A DNA stretch of 64,000 nucleotides from Nematostella vectensis (taxonomy: Eukaryota > Cnidaria > Anthozoa > Actiniaria > Edwardsiidae). Each line of letters starts with the position of its first letter. Position 1 is the stretch's first letter. The DNA lies in contig NC_064039.1 of assembly GCF_932526225.1 (NCBI RefSeq), forward strand, positions 496,001 to 560,000, read 5' to 3'. Shown in pieces: positions 22,001 to 35,400 of this stretch. The position numbers and the translations under genes are program-made. A model generated the notes under the pieces. That model had not been told where the DNA came from, did not search any database, and was given only the letters and a program-made list of their open reading frames with translations.

Positions 22001-25000
22001 CCTGGACCTTACCCGGGAAAGATACCCGGCGCTCTATTAACTGAGCTATTGTACTTCTTACGGAAGAGAGGAGCGAGATATCTGTGCGCTATAGTTTTAT
22101 TCGTAGCCACCCAAGCAGAGTGTCCCAAGAGGCGCATCATCACATGATAGTTGTCTTGTTACGAAAACAAGGCCAACATGCGAACAGGCCCTTGTGGGTA
22201 AGGCGTTAAAGCGCTTGTCTCGTAAATCAGAAGTTCAGCGTTCAAGTCATTGCTACTCCTTTTGTTTTTACATGCCATTTTTTACTTACCCACCCCAGAT
22301 GACATTCAAAACATATGCAATTTGTATTTTTCATTGGGATTTAGTAATGCCAATTACCATGATTTTGCCTAAAAAAAAGACAAAAAGCAAATTCGACTCA
22401 AAAATATAAGCACAAAAAAGGAGTTCAACTTCCAGTAATGCCTGTGAGAGTTGAGGGGGAACAATGGCTCGGGCTTTGGTTGCGCGGGGAATACAGGACA
22501 ACATTATCGCTAGTATCGACCTGAATTTATTGAATTGCTTGTAGGATAATCAATTTGACATAATAAAGCCTCACCCACGGCTGAACATTGCACTGCTTTC
22601 TCCACACACGTCCTTCTGCTTGTCCTTTTAAACAGAACCCTCTCATCATCTTTTTGTAGACCGCGATGACACACCTGCATCTCAAGAACTTTGAACACCT
22701 CCACATTCTACCTAAAGAACTTGTGAGCTTGGAAGTCGCTAATTGATGCCTAATTTTTTTTTCTTGCCCATTTCAGATGACATTGATTTGCAATGTGTAT
22801 TTTCAAAATTGGGATTGGGTATTCAATCAAAATAACCTTGATTTTACTACAAGTAATGACAGCCGATTTTTTTTATTAAAAAAACAGACCTCGATAAAGC
22901 AAATTCGACTAAAAGATAAAAGCAGCAAAAAAATGCAGTTCAACTTCCAGGTTTGCCCGTGAGAGTTGAGAGGGAACTATGGCTCGTGCTTTGGTTGCGC
23001 GGGGAATAGAGGACAAAATCATTGCTAGTATCGACCTGGATTTATTGAATTGCTTGTGCGATCATCAATTTGACATGTTTAAGCCTCACCCACAACTAAA
23101 CATTGCACTGTTTTCTCCACACACGTCCATCTGCTTGACCTCTCGAACAGCAAACCCCTCATCTCCTTTCTGTAGATCGTAAGCACACACCTGCATCTCA
23201 AGAACTTGAATACCTCTACATTACACCTGAAGAACTTGTGAACTTGGAAGCGTTATCCTTGATGCCTAAATACCTCACAAACGGCCCATAGATATGGAAC
23301 ATTACGCGCGATGAAACAACCGACAGCGTGAACCATGCTACTCCCAAACTCTACCGTGAGGCCCTGGAACTTACCCGGGTAAGATACCCGGCGCTCTACC
23401 AACTGAGCTATTGAACTGCTTACGAAAGAGAGAAGCGAGATATCTGTATGCTATACTCTTATCCGTAGCCACCGAAGCGGAGTGTCCCAAGAGACGCATC
23501 ATCACACGATAGTTGCCTTGTTACGAACGCACAAGGCAAACAGGCCCTTGCAGGACAGTGGTTAAGGAGTTGGTCTCGTAAGTCAGAGGTTCAGGGTTCA
23601 AGTTACTGCTGCCGCTCAACTTTTACACGCCTTTCTTTATAATTTCTTTTACTTACCCATCCTAGATGACATTCAAAACTGCAATATGTATTTTTAAAAT
23701 TGGGATTGAGTATGCAAAATAACCTTGATTACTAGAAGTAATGTGAGCCAATTTTTTTTTTTAAAAACAGACCTCGATAAAGCAAATTCGACTAAACAGA
23801 GAAAAATGGAAAAGAAAAATGCAGTTCAACTTCCAGTAATGCCCGTGAGGGTTGAGAGGGAACAATGGCACGGGCTTTGGTTGCGCGGGGAATAGAGGAC
23901 AACAGTATCGCTAGTATCGACCTGAATTTGTTGAATTGCTTGTGCGATCATCAATTTGACATATTAAAGCCTCACCCACAACTGAACATTGCACTGCTTT
24001 CTCCACACACGTCTTTCTGCTTGACCTCTCGAACAGAAACCTCTCATCTCCTTTCTGTAGACCGTGAGGACACACCTGCATCTCAAGAACTTTGAACATC
24101 TCCACATTCTACTTGAAGAACTTGTGAACTTGGAAGTCGCTAACCTTGATGCCTAATTTCTTTTACTTGCCCATCTCAGATGACATTAATTTGCAATGTG
24201 TATTTTCAAAATTGGGATTGGGTATTCAATCAAAATAACCTTGATTTAACAAAAAGTAATGACAGCCGATTTTTTTATTAAAAAAACAGACCTCGATAAA
24301 GCAAATTCGACAAAAAGATAAAAGCAGCAAAAAAAATGAAGTTCAACTTCCAGTTTTGCCCGTGAGAGTTGAGAGGGAACTATGGCTCGTGCTTTGGATG
24401 CGCGGGGAATACAGAACAACATTAACGATAGATAGTATCGACCTAAATTTATTGATTTGCTGTATGAGCATCAATTTGACATATTTAAGCCTCACCCACA
24501 ACTGAACATTGCACTGCTTTCTCCACACACGTCCATCTGCTTGACCTCTCGAACAGAAACCCCTCATCTCCTTTCTGAAGATCGTAAGCACACACCTGCA
24601 TCTCAAGAACCTGAACACCTCCATATTACACCTGAGGAACTTGTGAACTAGGAAGCCGTTACCCTTGATGCCTAAATACCATAAAAAAACAGCCCATAGA
24701 TATGAAACATTACGCGCGATGAACCAACCGACAGCGTGAACCATGCTACTCCCCAACTCTACCGTGAGGCCCTGGACTTAACCCGGGAAAGAAACCCGGC
24801 GCTCTACCGACTGAGCTATTGAACTACTTACGAAAGAGAGGAGCGAGATATCTGTATGCTATAGTTTCATCCGTAGCCACCCAAGCAGAGTGTCCCAAGA
24901 GGCGCATCATCACACGATAGTTGTCTAGTTATGTACGCACAAGGCAAACAGGCCCTTGCAGGACAGTGGTTAAGGAGTTGGTCTCGTAAGTCAGAGGTTC

Positions 25001-25556
25001 AGGGTTCAAGTTACTGCTGCCGCTCAACTTTCACACGCCTTTCTTTATAATTTCTTTTACTTACCCATCCTAGATGACATTCAAAACTGCAATATGTATT
25101 TTTAAAATTGGGATTGAATATGCAAAATAACCTTGATTACTAGAAGTAATGTGAGCCGATTTTTTTTAAAAAAAAAACAGACCTCGATAAAGCAAATTCG
25201 ACTAAACAGAGAAAAATGGAAAAGAAAAATGCAGTTCAACTTCCAGTAATGCCCGTGGGGGTTGAGAGGGAACAATGGCACGGGCTTTGGTTGCGCGGGG
25301 AAGAGAGGACAACAGTATCGCTAGTATCGACCTGAATGTATTGAATTGCTTGTGCGATCATCAATTTGACATATTTAAGCCTCACCCACGGCTGAACATT
25401 GCACTGCTTTCTACACACACACGTCTTTCTGCTTGACCTCTCGAATAGAAACCTCTCATCATCTTTCTGTAGACCGTGAGCACACACCTGCATCTCAAGA
25501 ATTTGAACACCTCCACATTCTACTTGAAGAACTTGTGAACTTGGAAGTCGCTAACC
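19027..25556. repeat. Satellite array, middle segment
   Basis: It begins mid-unit, just after the Polinton-like element. Full units are marked by CACACGATAG or a one-base variant at about 19411, 21304, 22141, 23503 and 24911. Shorter subunits lacking both tRNA-like blocks join directly (CTTGATGCCTAATTTC) at about 20070, 20585, 22745 and 24150, giving a second size class of about 510 bp. Units here are more diverged from each other than those at 29-35 kb. No gene is supported in this stretch. Confidence 0.9.
23361..23418 (-). repeat. Minus-strand tRNA-like moiety in the satellite (example copy)
   Basis: Read on the minus strand it has a perfect tRNA A box (TAGCTCAGTTGGTAGAGC). A stem CCGGG, a 7-nt loop and CCCGG imitate an anticodon arm, followed by a B-box-like AGTTCCAGGGCC. 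It recurs in nearly every full unit, about 100-130 bp from the plus-strand tRNA-like block and pointing away from it. Acceptor pairing is lost, so it is a tRNA-derived repeat head and not a tRNA gene. Confidence 0.6.
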
Positions 25557-26484
25557 ATTCCCAGAAATAAGAGACAACATGGCCGCCACGCATGCGTAGT
25601 GCACATACAATGTCAAAATGGCTGCCATTTATTATAAGGAAATGTAAGGAGACATCACAATTTATCAAATTTTCTCGTTTCAGAGATTTTGGGCTCACGA
25701 TGCAGGACTCGAAAAAAAACCTTGCCATTCGAGTGATACACTTTCCGTTCAAACGATGCCAGAGAAAGCGCTATAATTGTTCCTTGGACATTGCACTTTT
25801 GTTCGCTTGAGAGCATACAATCCTCCATACATTCTCTGTAATTTTATTGAAATCGGGCATAAAAGTAGTCGTTTAAAAGGTAGAACTGTTCGCCGCATCA
25901 CAGGTGCAGGACTCGAAATTGGTAAATCGACTATCCTTCCATCAAATTGGCCAATAAAATAGGCAGTAGCGCCTTCCAATCTTGTTCCCGAAGAAATAAC
26001 ATTTGATGTAGTTATGCCTAGTTCAGGAACCATTATTGTTGTCTTTAAGATACAGACTGAAGCAAGGAAAACGGTGCGCTCCGCAAGAACAATTTCTCTT
26101 CGTTCGTCCGTTCTCCATTTTGTTTTTAAACGGCCCCACGGCTTTCTGGGATAGACACAGGGGAAGCATAAAGCCTTTCTAAAATACATTTTTTTTTTAC
26201 TTTGCGCATTTAATGTTTTCCAACCTCAGCAAGACTGCCGCACTTCCATTATCATTGGACGTATCAAATCAGAGATGCCCCTTGCACGTTTAAATACCGC
26301 TAATACTACTTTTATTTGGAATATTAGTCAACCTGATTAAAAACTTCTAGTGTAACAACAAAAGAAAAGCCACTGTAATGGCCGGAATCTCGTTTTTATT
26401 TGTGATACCGCTGTTATTCCTCACGGGCCTAGCAAAATGTGAGCCCAGAGAAACCGCTGGCTAATGTCCCTTATTTCTGGGAAT
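25557..26484. mobile_element. 928-bp TIR element inside the satellite
   Basis: Both ends carry the inverted repeat ATTCCCAGAAATAAG followed by (A/G)GACA, 19 of 20 identical. The empty site is seen in neighbouring units (GCTAACCTTGATGCC). Here GCTAACC precedes and ACTTGATGCC follows, compatible with a duplication of 2-3 bp (AC or ACC) plus one lost base. No transposase is present; superfamily unassigned. Inside are a GC-rich GGCCGCCACGCATGCG near the left end and an antisense open stretch at 25749-26189 with no recognised family. Confidence 0.85.
26378..26464 (+). CDS. 28-aa signal-peptide-like micro-ORF inside the TIR element
   Basis: An ATG in good context (TAATGG) encodes a typical secretory leader: MAGISFLFVIPLLFLTGLA followed by KCEPRETAG and TAA. 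The hydrophobic core (residues 4-17) and a small-residue cleavage region (GLA-KC) fit a eukaryotic signal peptide. The stop lies 20 bp from the right end of the TIR element. It may be the first exon of a host secreted-protein gene captured by the transposon, a tiny secreted peptide, or chance. Confidence 0.35.
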   Translation: MAGISFLFVIPLLFLTGLAKCEPRETAG

Positions 26485-29400
26485 ACTTGATGCCTAATTT
26501 TTTCTACTTGCCCATCTCAGATGACATTGATTTGCAATGTGTATTTTCAAAATTGGAATTGGGTATTCAATCAAAATAACCTTGATTTTACTAAAAGTAA
26601 TGACAGCGGATTTTTTTATTAAAAAACAGACCTCGATAAAGCAAATTCGACTAAAAGATAAAAGCAGCAAAAAAATGCAGTTCAACTTCCAGTTTTGCCT
26701 GTGAGAGTTGAAAGGGAACAATGGCTCGTGCTTTGGTTGCGCGGGGAATAGAGGACAACATTATTGCTAGTATCGGCCTGAATTTATTGAATTGCTTGTG
26801 CGATCATCAATTTGACATGTTTAAGCCTCACCCACAACTAAACATTGCACTGCTTTCTCCACACACGTCCATCTTCTTGACCTCTCGAACAGAAACCCTT
26901 CATCTCCTTTCTGTAGATCGCGAGGACACACCTGCATCTCAAGAACTTGAACACCTCCACATTACACCTGAGGAACTTGTGAACTTGGAAGCCGTTACCC
27001 TTGATGCCTAAATACCTTACAAACAGCCCATAGATATAAACCATTACGCGCGATCAACCAACCGACAGCGTGAACCATGCTACTCCCCAAATTTACCATG
27101 AGGCCCTGGAACTACCCCGGGAAAGATACCCGGCGCTCTACCAACTGAGCTATTGAACTGCTTATGGAAGAGAGGAGCGAGATATCTGTATGCAATAGTT
27201 TTATCCGTAGTAACCCAAGCGGAGTGTCCCAAGAGGCGCATCATTACACGATAGTTGTCTAGTTACATACGCACAAGGCCAACAGGCCCTTGTAGGTAAG
27301 GCGTTAAAGCTCTTGTCCAGTAAGTTAGAGGTTCAGAGTTTAAGTCACATTTGCCGCTCCATTTTTATACTCGCCTTTTTCATAATTTCTTTTACGAACC
27401 CATTCAAGATGACATTCAAAACTGCAATGTATATTTTATAAATTGGGATTGAGTATTCAAAATAACCTTGCTTTTACTAAAAGTAATGACAGCCGGTTTT
27501 TTTTATTAGAAAACAGAACTCGATAAAGCAAATTCGACTAAGGGATAAAAGCCAAAAAAAAAAATGAAGAAATATGCAGTTCAACTTCCAGTTTTGCCCG
27601 TGAGAGTTGAGAGGGAACTAAGGCTCGTGCTTTGGATGCGCGGGGAATACAGGACGACATTAACGCTAGATAGTATCGACCTGAATTTATTGATTTGCTG
27701 TATGATAATCAATTTGACATATTTAAGCCTCACCCACAACTGAACATTGCACTGCTTTCTCCACACGCGTCTTTCTGCTTGACCTCATCTCTTTTCTGTA
27801 GATCGTTAGCACACACCTGCATCTCAAGAACTTTGAACACCTTCACATTACACCAGAGGAACTTTTGAATTTGGAAGCCGTTACCTCTGATACCTAAATA
27901 CCTCACAAACAGTCCATAGATATCAACCATTACGCGCGATGAACCAACCGACAGCGTGAACCATGCTACTCCCCAACTCTACCGTTAGGCCCTGGACATT
28001 ACCCGGAAAAAAAAACCCGGCGCTCTACCAACTGAGCTATTGAACTGCTTATGAAAGAGAGGAACGAGATATCTGTATGCTATAGTTTCATCCGTAGCCA
28101 CCCAAGCGGAGTGTCCCAAGAGGCGCATCATCACACGATAGTTATCTTGTTACGAACGCAAGGCGAACGTGCGAACAGGCCCTTGTGGGTCAGGGGTTAA
28201 AGCGCATGTCTTGTAGTCAGGTGTTCAGAGTTCAAGTCAGTGCTACTTTACTTCACAATTTTTAGCCCCCTTTTTATAATTTCTTTTACTTACCCATCGT
28301 AGATGATATTCAAACTGCTAGTGTATTTTAAAAATTGGGCTTGAGTATTCAAAATAACCTTGATTTTACGAAAAGTAATGACAGACTAATTTTTTTTATT
28401 AAAAGACAGACAAAGCAAGTTCGATAAAGCAATTTCGACTAAAGGATAATAGCAGAAAAAAATGCAGTTCAACTTCCAGTCATGCCCGTGAGAGTTGAGA
28501 GGGAACTATGGCTCGTGCTTTGGTTGCGCGGAGAATAGAGGACAACATTATCGAGTATCGACCTGAATTTATTGAATTGCTTGTGCGATCATCAATTTGA
28601 CATATTTAAGCCTAACCCACAAATAAACATTGCACTGCTTTCTCCACACACGTCTTTCTGCTTGACCTCTCGAACAGAAACCTCTCATCTCCTTTCTGAA
28701 GACGGTAAGTACACACCTGCATCTCAAGAACTTGAACACCTCCACATTACACCTGAGGAACTTTTGAACTTGGAAGCCGTTATCCTTGATGCCTAAATAC
28801 CTCATAAACAGCCCATAGATATGAAACATTACACGCGATGAACCAACCGACAGCTTTAACCATGCTACTCCCCAACTCTACCGTGAGGCCCTGGAACTAC
28901 CCCGGGAAATATACCCGGCGCTCTACCAACTGAGCTATTGAACTGCTTATGAAAGCGAAGAGCGAGATATCTGTGCGCTATAGTTTTATTCGTAGCCACC
29001 CAAGCGGAGTGTCCCAAGAGGCGCATCATCACACGATAGTTGTCTTGTTACGTAAGCACAAGGCGAACAGGCCATTGTAGGTAAGGCGTTAAAGCTCTTG
29101 TCTCGTAAGTTAGAAGTTTAGAGTTCATGTCACTGTTGCCGCTCAATTTTTATACTCGCCTTTTTCATAATTTCTTTAACTTACCCATTCAAGATGACAT
29201 TCAAAACTGCAATGTATATTTTATAAATTTGGATTGAGTATTCAAAACAACCTTGCTTTTACTAAAAGTAATGACAGCCGTTTCTTTATTAAAAAACAGA
29301 ACTCGATAAAGCAAATTCGACTGAGGGATAAAAGCCAAAAAAAAGAAGAAATATGCAGTTCAACTTCCAGTTTTGCCCGTGAGAGTTGAGAGGAAACAAT

Positions 29401-32400
29401 GGCTCGTGCTTTGGTTGCGCAGGGAATAGAGGACAACATTATCGAATATCGAGCAGATATGATTGAAATGCTTGTGCGACCATCAATTTGACATATTTAA
29501 GCCTAACCCACAAATGAACATTGCACTGCTTTCTCCACACACGTCTTTCTGCTTGACCTCTCGAACAGAAGCCTCTCATCTCCTTTCTGAAGACGGTAAG
29601 CACACACCTGCATCTCAAGACATTGAACACCTCCACATTACACCTGAGGAACTTGTGAACTTGGAAGCCGTTACCTCGGATACCTAAATACCTTACAAAC
29701 GGCCCATAGATATGAAACATTACGCGCGATGAACCAACCGACAGCTTGAGCCATGCTACTCCCCAACTTTACCGTGAGGCCCTGGAACTACCCCGGGAAA
29801 GATACCCGGCGCTCTACCAACTGAGCTATTGAACTGCTTACGAAAGAGAGGAGCGAGATATCTGTACGCTATAGTTTTATCCGTAGCCACCCAAGCGGAG
29901 TGTCCCAAGAGGCGCATCATCACACGATAGTTGTCTTGTTACGTAAGCACAAGGCGAACAGGCCCTTGTAGGTAAGGCGTTAAAGCTCTTGTCTCGTAAG
30001 TTAGAAGTTTAGAGTTCATGTCACTGTTGCCGCTCAATTTTTATACTCGCCTTTTTCATAATTTCTCTAACTTACCCATTCAAGATGACATTCAAAACTG
30101 CAATGTATATTTTATAAATTTGGATTGAGTATTCAAAACAACCTTGCTTTTACTAAAAGTAATGACAGCCGTTTCTTTATTAAAAAACAGAACTCGATAA
30201 AGCAAATTCGACTGAGGGATAAAAGCCAAAAAAAAGAAGAAATATGCAGTTCAACTTCCAGTTTTGCCCGTGAGAGTTGAGAGGAAACAATGGCTCGTGC
30301 TTTGGTTGCGCAGGGAATAGAGGACAACATTATCGAATATCGAGCAGATATGATTGAAATGCTTGTGCGACCATCAATTTGACATATTTAAGCCTAACCC
30401 ACAAATGAACATTGCACTGCTTTCTCCACACACGTCTTTCTGCTTGACCTCTCGAACAGAAGCCTCTCATCTCCTTTCTGAAGACGGTAAGCACACACCT
30501 GCATCTCAAGAACTTGAACACCTCCACATTACACCTGAGGAACTTGTGAACTTGGAAGCCGTTACCTCGGATACCTAAATACCTTACAAACGGCCCATAG
30601 ATATGAAACATTACGCGCGATGAACCAACCGACAGCTTGAGCCATGCTACTCCCCAACTTTACCGTGAGGCCCTGGAACTACCCCGGGAAAGATACCCGG
30701 CGCTCTACCAACTGAGCTATTGAACTGCTTACGAAATAGAGGAGCGAGATATCTGTGCGCTATAGTTTTATCCGTAGCCACCCAAGCGGAGTGTCCCAAG
30801 AGGCGCATCATCACACGATAGTTGTCTTGTTACGTAAGCACAAGGCGAACAGGCCCTTGTAGGTAAGGCGTTAAAGCTCTTGTCTCGTAAGTTAGAAGTT
30901 TAGAGTTCATGTCACTGTTGCCGCTCAATTTTTATACTCGCCTTTTTCATAATTTCTCTAACTTACCCATTCAAGATGACATTCAAAACTGCAATGTATA
31001 TTTTATAAATTGGGATTGAGTATTCAAAATAACCTTGCTTTTACTAAAAGTAATGACAGCCGTTTCTTTATTAAAAAACAGAACTCGATAAAGCAAATTC
31101 GACTAAGGTATAAAAGCCAAAAAAAAAGAAGAAATATGCAGTTCAACTTCCAGTTTTGCCCGTGAGAGTTGAGAGGGAACAATGGCTCGTGCTTTGGTTG
31201 CGCAGGGAATAGAGGACAACATTATCGAATATCGAGCAGATATGATTGAAATGCTTGTGCGACCATCAATTTGACATATTTAAGCCTAACCCACAAATGA
31301 ACATTGCACTGCTTTCTCCACACACGTCTTTCTGCTTGACCTCTCGAACAGAAACCTCTCATCTCCTTTCTGTAGACGGTAAGCACACACCTGCATCTCA
31401 AGAACTTGAACACCTCCACATTACACCTGAGGAACTTGTGAACTTGGAAGCCGTTACCTCGGATACCTAAATACCTTACAAACGGCCCATAGATATGAAA
31501 CATTACGCGCGATGAACCAACCGACAGCTTGAGCCATGCTACTCCCCAACTTTACCGTGAGGCCCTGGAACTAACCCGGGAAAGATACCCGGCGCTCTAC
31601 CAACTGAGCTATTGAACTGCTTACGAAAGAGAGGAGCGAGATATCTGTGCGCTATAGTTTTATCCGTAGCCACCCAAGCGGAGTGTCCCAAGAGGCGCAT
31701 CATCACACGATAGTTGTCTTGTTACGTAAGCACAAGGCGAACAGGCCCTTGTAGGTAAGGCGTTAAAGCTCTTGTCTCGTAAGTTAAAAGTTTAGAGTTC
31801 ATGTCACTGTTGCCGCTCAATTTTTATACTCGCCTTTTTCATAATTTCTTTAACTTACCCATTCAAGATGACATTCAAAACTGCAATGTATATTTTATAA
31901 ATTGGGATTGAGTATTCAAAATAACCTTGCTTTTACTAAAAGTAATGACAGCCGTTTCTTTATTAAAAAACAGAACTCGATAAAGCAAATTCGACTAAGG
32001 GATAAAAGCCAAAAAAAAGAAGAAATATGCAGTTCAACTTCCAGTTTTGCCCGTGAGAGTTGAGAGGGAACAATGGCTCGTGCTTTGGTTGCGCAGGGAA
32101 TAGAGGACAACATTATCGAATATCGAGCAGATATGATTGAAATGCTTGTGCGACCATCAATTTGACATATTTAAGCCTAACCCACAAATGAACATTGCAC
32201 TGCTTTCTCCACACACGTCTTTCTGCTTGACCTCTCGAACAGAAGCCTCTCATCTCCTTTCTGAAGACGGTAAGCACACACCTGCATCTCAAGACATTGA
32301 ACACCTCCACATTACACCTGAGGAACTTGTGAACTTGGAAGCCGTTACCTCGGATACCTAAATACCTTACAAACGGCCCATAGATATGAAACATTACGCG

Positions 32401-35400
32401 CGATGAACCAACCGACAGCTTGAGCCATGCTACTCCCCAACTTTACCGTGAGGCCCTGGAACTACCCCGGGAAAGATACCCGGCGCTCTACCAACTGAGC
32501 TATTGAACTGCTTACGAAAGAGAGGAGCGAGATATCTGTACGCTATAGTTTTATCCGTAGCCACCCAAGCGGAGTGTCCCAAGAGGCGCATCATCACACG
32601 ATAGTTGTCTTGTTACGTAAGCACAAGGCGAACAGGCCCTTGTAGGTAAGGCGTTAAAGCTCTTGTCTCGTAAGTTAGAAGTTTAGAGTTCATGTCACTG
32701 TTGCCGCTCAATTTTTATACTCGCCTTTTTCATAATTTCTCTAACTTACCCATTCAAGATGACATTCAAAACTGCAATGTATATTTTATAAATTTGGATT
32801 GAGTATTCAAAACAACCTTGCTTTTACTAAAAGTAATGACAGCCGTTTCTTTATTAAAAAACAGAACTCGATAAAGCAAATTCGACTGAGGGATAAAAGC
32901 CAAAAAAAAGAAGAAATATGCAGTTCAACTTCCAGTTTTGCCCGTGAGAGTTGAGAGGAAACAATGGCTCGTGCTTTGGTTGCGCAGGGAATAGAGGACA
33001 ACATTATCGAATATCGAGCAGATATGATTGAAATGCTTGTGCGACCATCAATTTGACATATTTAAGCCTAACCCACAAATGAACATTGCACTGCTTTCTC
33101 CACACACGTCTTTCTGCTTGACCTCTCGAACAGAAGCCTCTCATCTCCTTTCTGAAGACGGTAAGCACACACCTGCATCTCAAGAACTTGAACACCTCCA
33201 CATTACACCTGAGGAACTTGTGAACTTGGAAGCCGTTACCTCGGATACCTAAATACCTTACAAACGGCCCATAGATATGAAACATTACGCGCGATGAACC
33301 AACCGACAGCTTGAGCCATGCTACTCCCCAACTTTACCGTGAGGCCCTGGAACTACCCCGGGAAAGATACCCGGCGCTCTACCAACTGAGCTATTGAACT
33401 GCTTACGAAATAGAGGAGCGAGATATCTGTGCGCTATAGTTTTATCCGTAGCCACCCAAGCGGAGTGTCCCAAGAGGCGCATCATCACACGATAGTTGTC
33501 TTGTTACGTAAGCACAAGGCGAACAGGCCCTTGTAGGTAAGGCGTTAAAGCTCTTGTCTCGTAAGTTAGAAGTTTAGAGTTCATGTCACTGTTGCCGCTC
33601 AATTTTTATACTCGCCTTTTTCATAATTTCTCTAACTTACCCATTCAAGATGACATTCAAAACTGCAATGTATATTTTATAAATTGGGATTGAGTATTCA
33701 AAATAACCTTGCTTTTACTAAAAGTAATGACAGCCGTTTCTTTATTAAAAAACAGAACTCGATAAAGCAAATTCGACTAAGGTATAAAAGCCAAAAAAAA
33801 AAGAAGAAATATGCAGTTCAACTTCCAGTTTTGCCCGTGAGAGTTGAGAGGGAACAATGGCTCGTGCTTTGGTTGCGCAGGGAATAGAGGACAACATTAT
33901 CGAATATCGAGCAGATATGATTGAAATGCTTGTGCGACCATCAATTTGACATATTTAAGCCTAACCCACAAATGAACATTGCACTGCTTTCTCCACACAC
34001 GTCTTTCTGCTTGACCTCTCGAACAGAAACCTCTCATCTCCTTTCTGTAGACGGTAAGCACACACCTGCATCTCAAGAACTTGAACACCTCCACATTACA
34101 CCTGAGGAACTTGTGAACTTGGAAGCCGTTACCTCGGATACCTAAATACCTTACAAACGGCCCATAGATATGAAACATTACGCGCGATGAACCAACCGAC
34201 AGCTTGAGCCATGCTACTCCCCAACTTTACCGTGAGGCCCTGGAACTAACCCGGGAAAGATACCCGGCGCTCTACCAACTGAGCTATTGAACTGCTTACG
34301 AAAGAGAGGAGCGAGATATCTGTGCGCTATAGTTTTATCCGTAGCCACCCAAGCGGAGTGTCCCAAGAGGCGCATCATCACACGATAGTTGTCTTGTTAC
34401 GTAAGCACAAGGCGAACAGGCCCTTGTAGGTAAGGCGTTAAAGCTCTTGTCTCGTAAGTTAAAAGTTTAGAGTTCATGTCACTGTTGCCGCTCAATTTTT
34501 ATACTCGCCTTTTTCATAATTTCTTTAACTTACCCATTCAAGATGACATTCAAAACTGCAATGTATATTTTATAAATTGGGATTGAGTATTCAAAATAAC
34601 CTTGCTTTTACTAAAAGTAATGACAGCCGTTTCTTTATTAAAAAACAGAACTCGATAAAGCAAATTCGACTAAGGGATAAAAGCCAAAAAAAAGAAGAAA
34701 TATGCAGTTCAACTTCCAGTTTTGCCCGTGAGAGTTGAGAGGGAACAATGGCTCGTGCTTTGGTTGCGCAGGGAATAGAGGACAACATTATCGAATATCG
34801 AGCAGATATGATTGAAATGCTTGTGCGACCATCAATTTGACATATTTAAGCCTAACCCACAAATGAACATTGCACTGCTTTCTCCACACACGTCTTTCTG
34901 CTTGACCTCTCGAACAGAAGCCTCTCATCTCCTTTCTGAAGACGGTAAGCACACACCTGCATCTCAAGAACTTGAACACCTCCACATTACACCTGAGGAA
35001 CTTGTGAACTTGGAAGCCGTTACCTCGGATACCTAAATACCTTACAAACGGCCCATAGATATGAAACATTACGCGCGATGAACCAACCGACAGCTTGAGC
35101 CATGCTACTCCCCAACTTTACCGTGAGGCCCTGCAACTACCCCGGGAAAGATACCCGGCGCTCTACCAACTGAGCTATTGAACTGCTTACGAAAGAGAGG
35201 AGCGAGATATCTGTACGCTATAGTTTTATTCGTAGCCACCCAAGCGGAGTGTCCCAAGAGGCGCATCATCACACGATAGTTGTCTCGTTACGAACACAAG
35301 GCTAACATGCGAACAGGCCCTTGTGGGTAAGGCGTTAAAGCGCTTGTCTCGTAAATCAGAAGTTCAGCGTTCAAGTCATTGCTACTGCTTATTCTTTACA

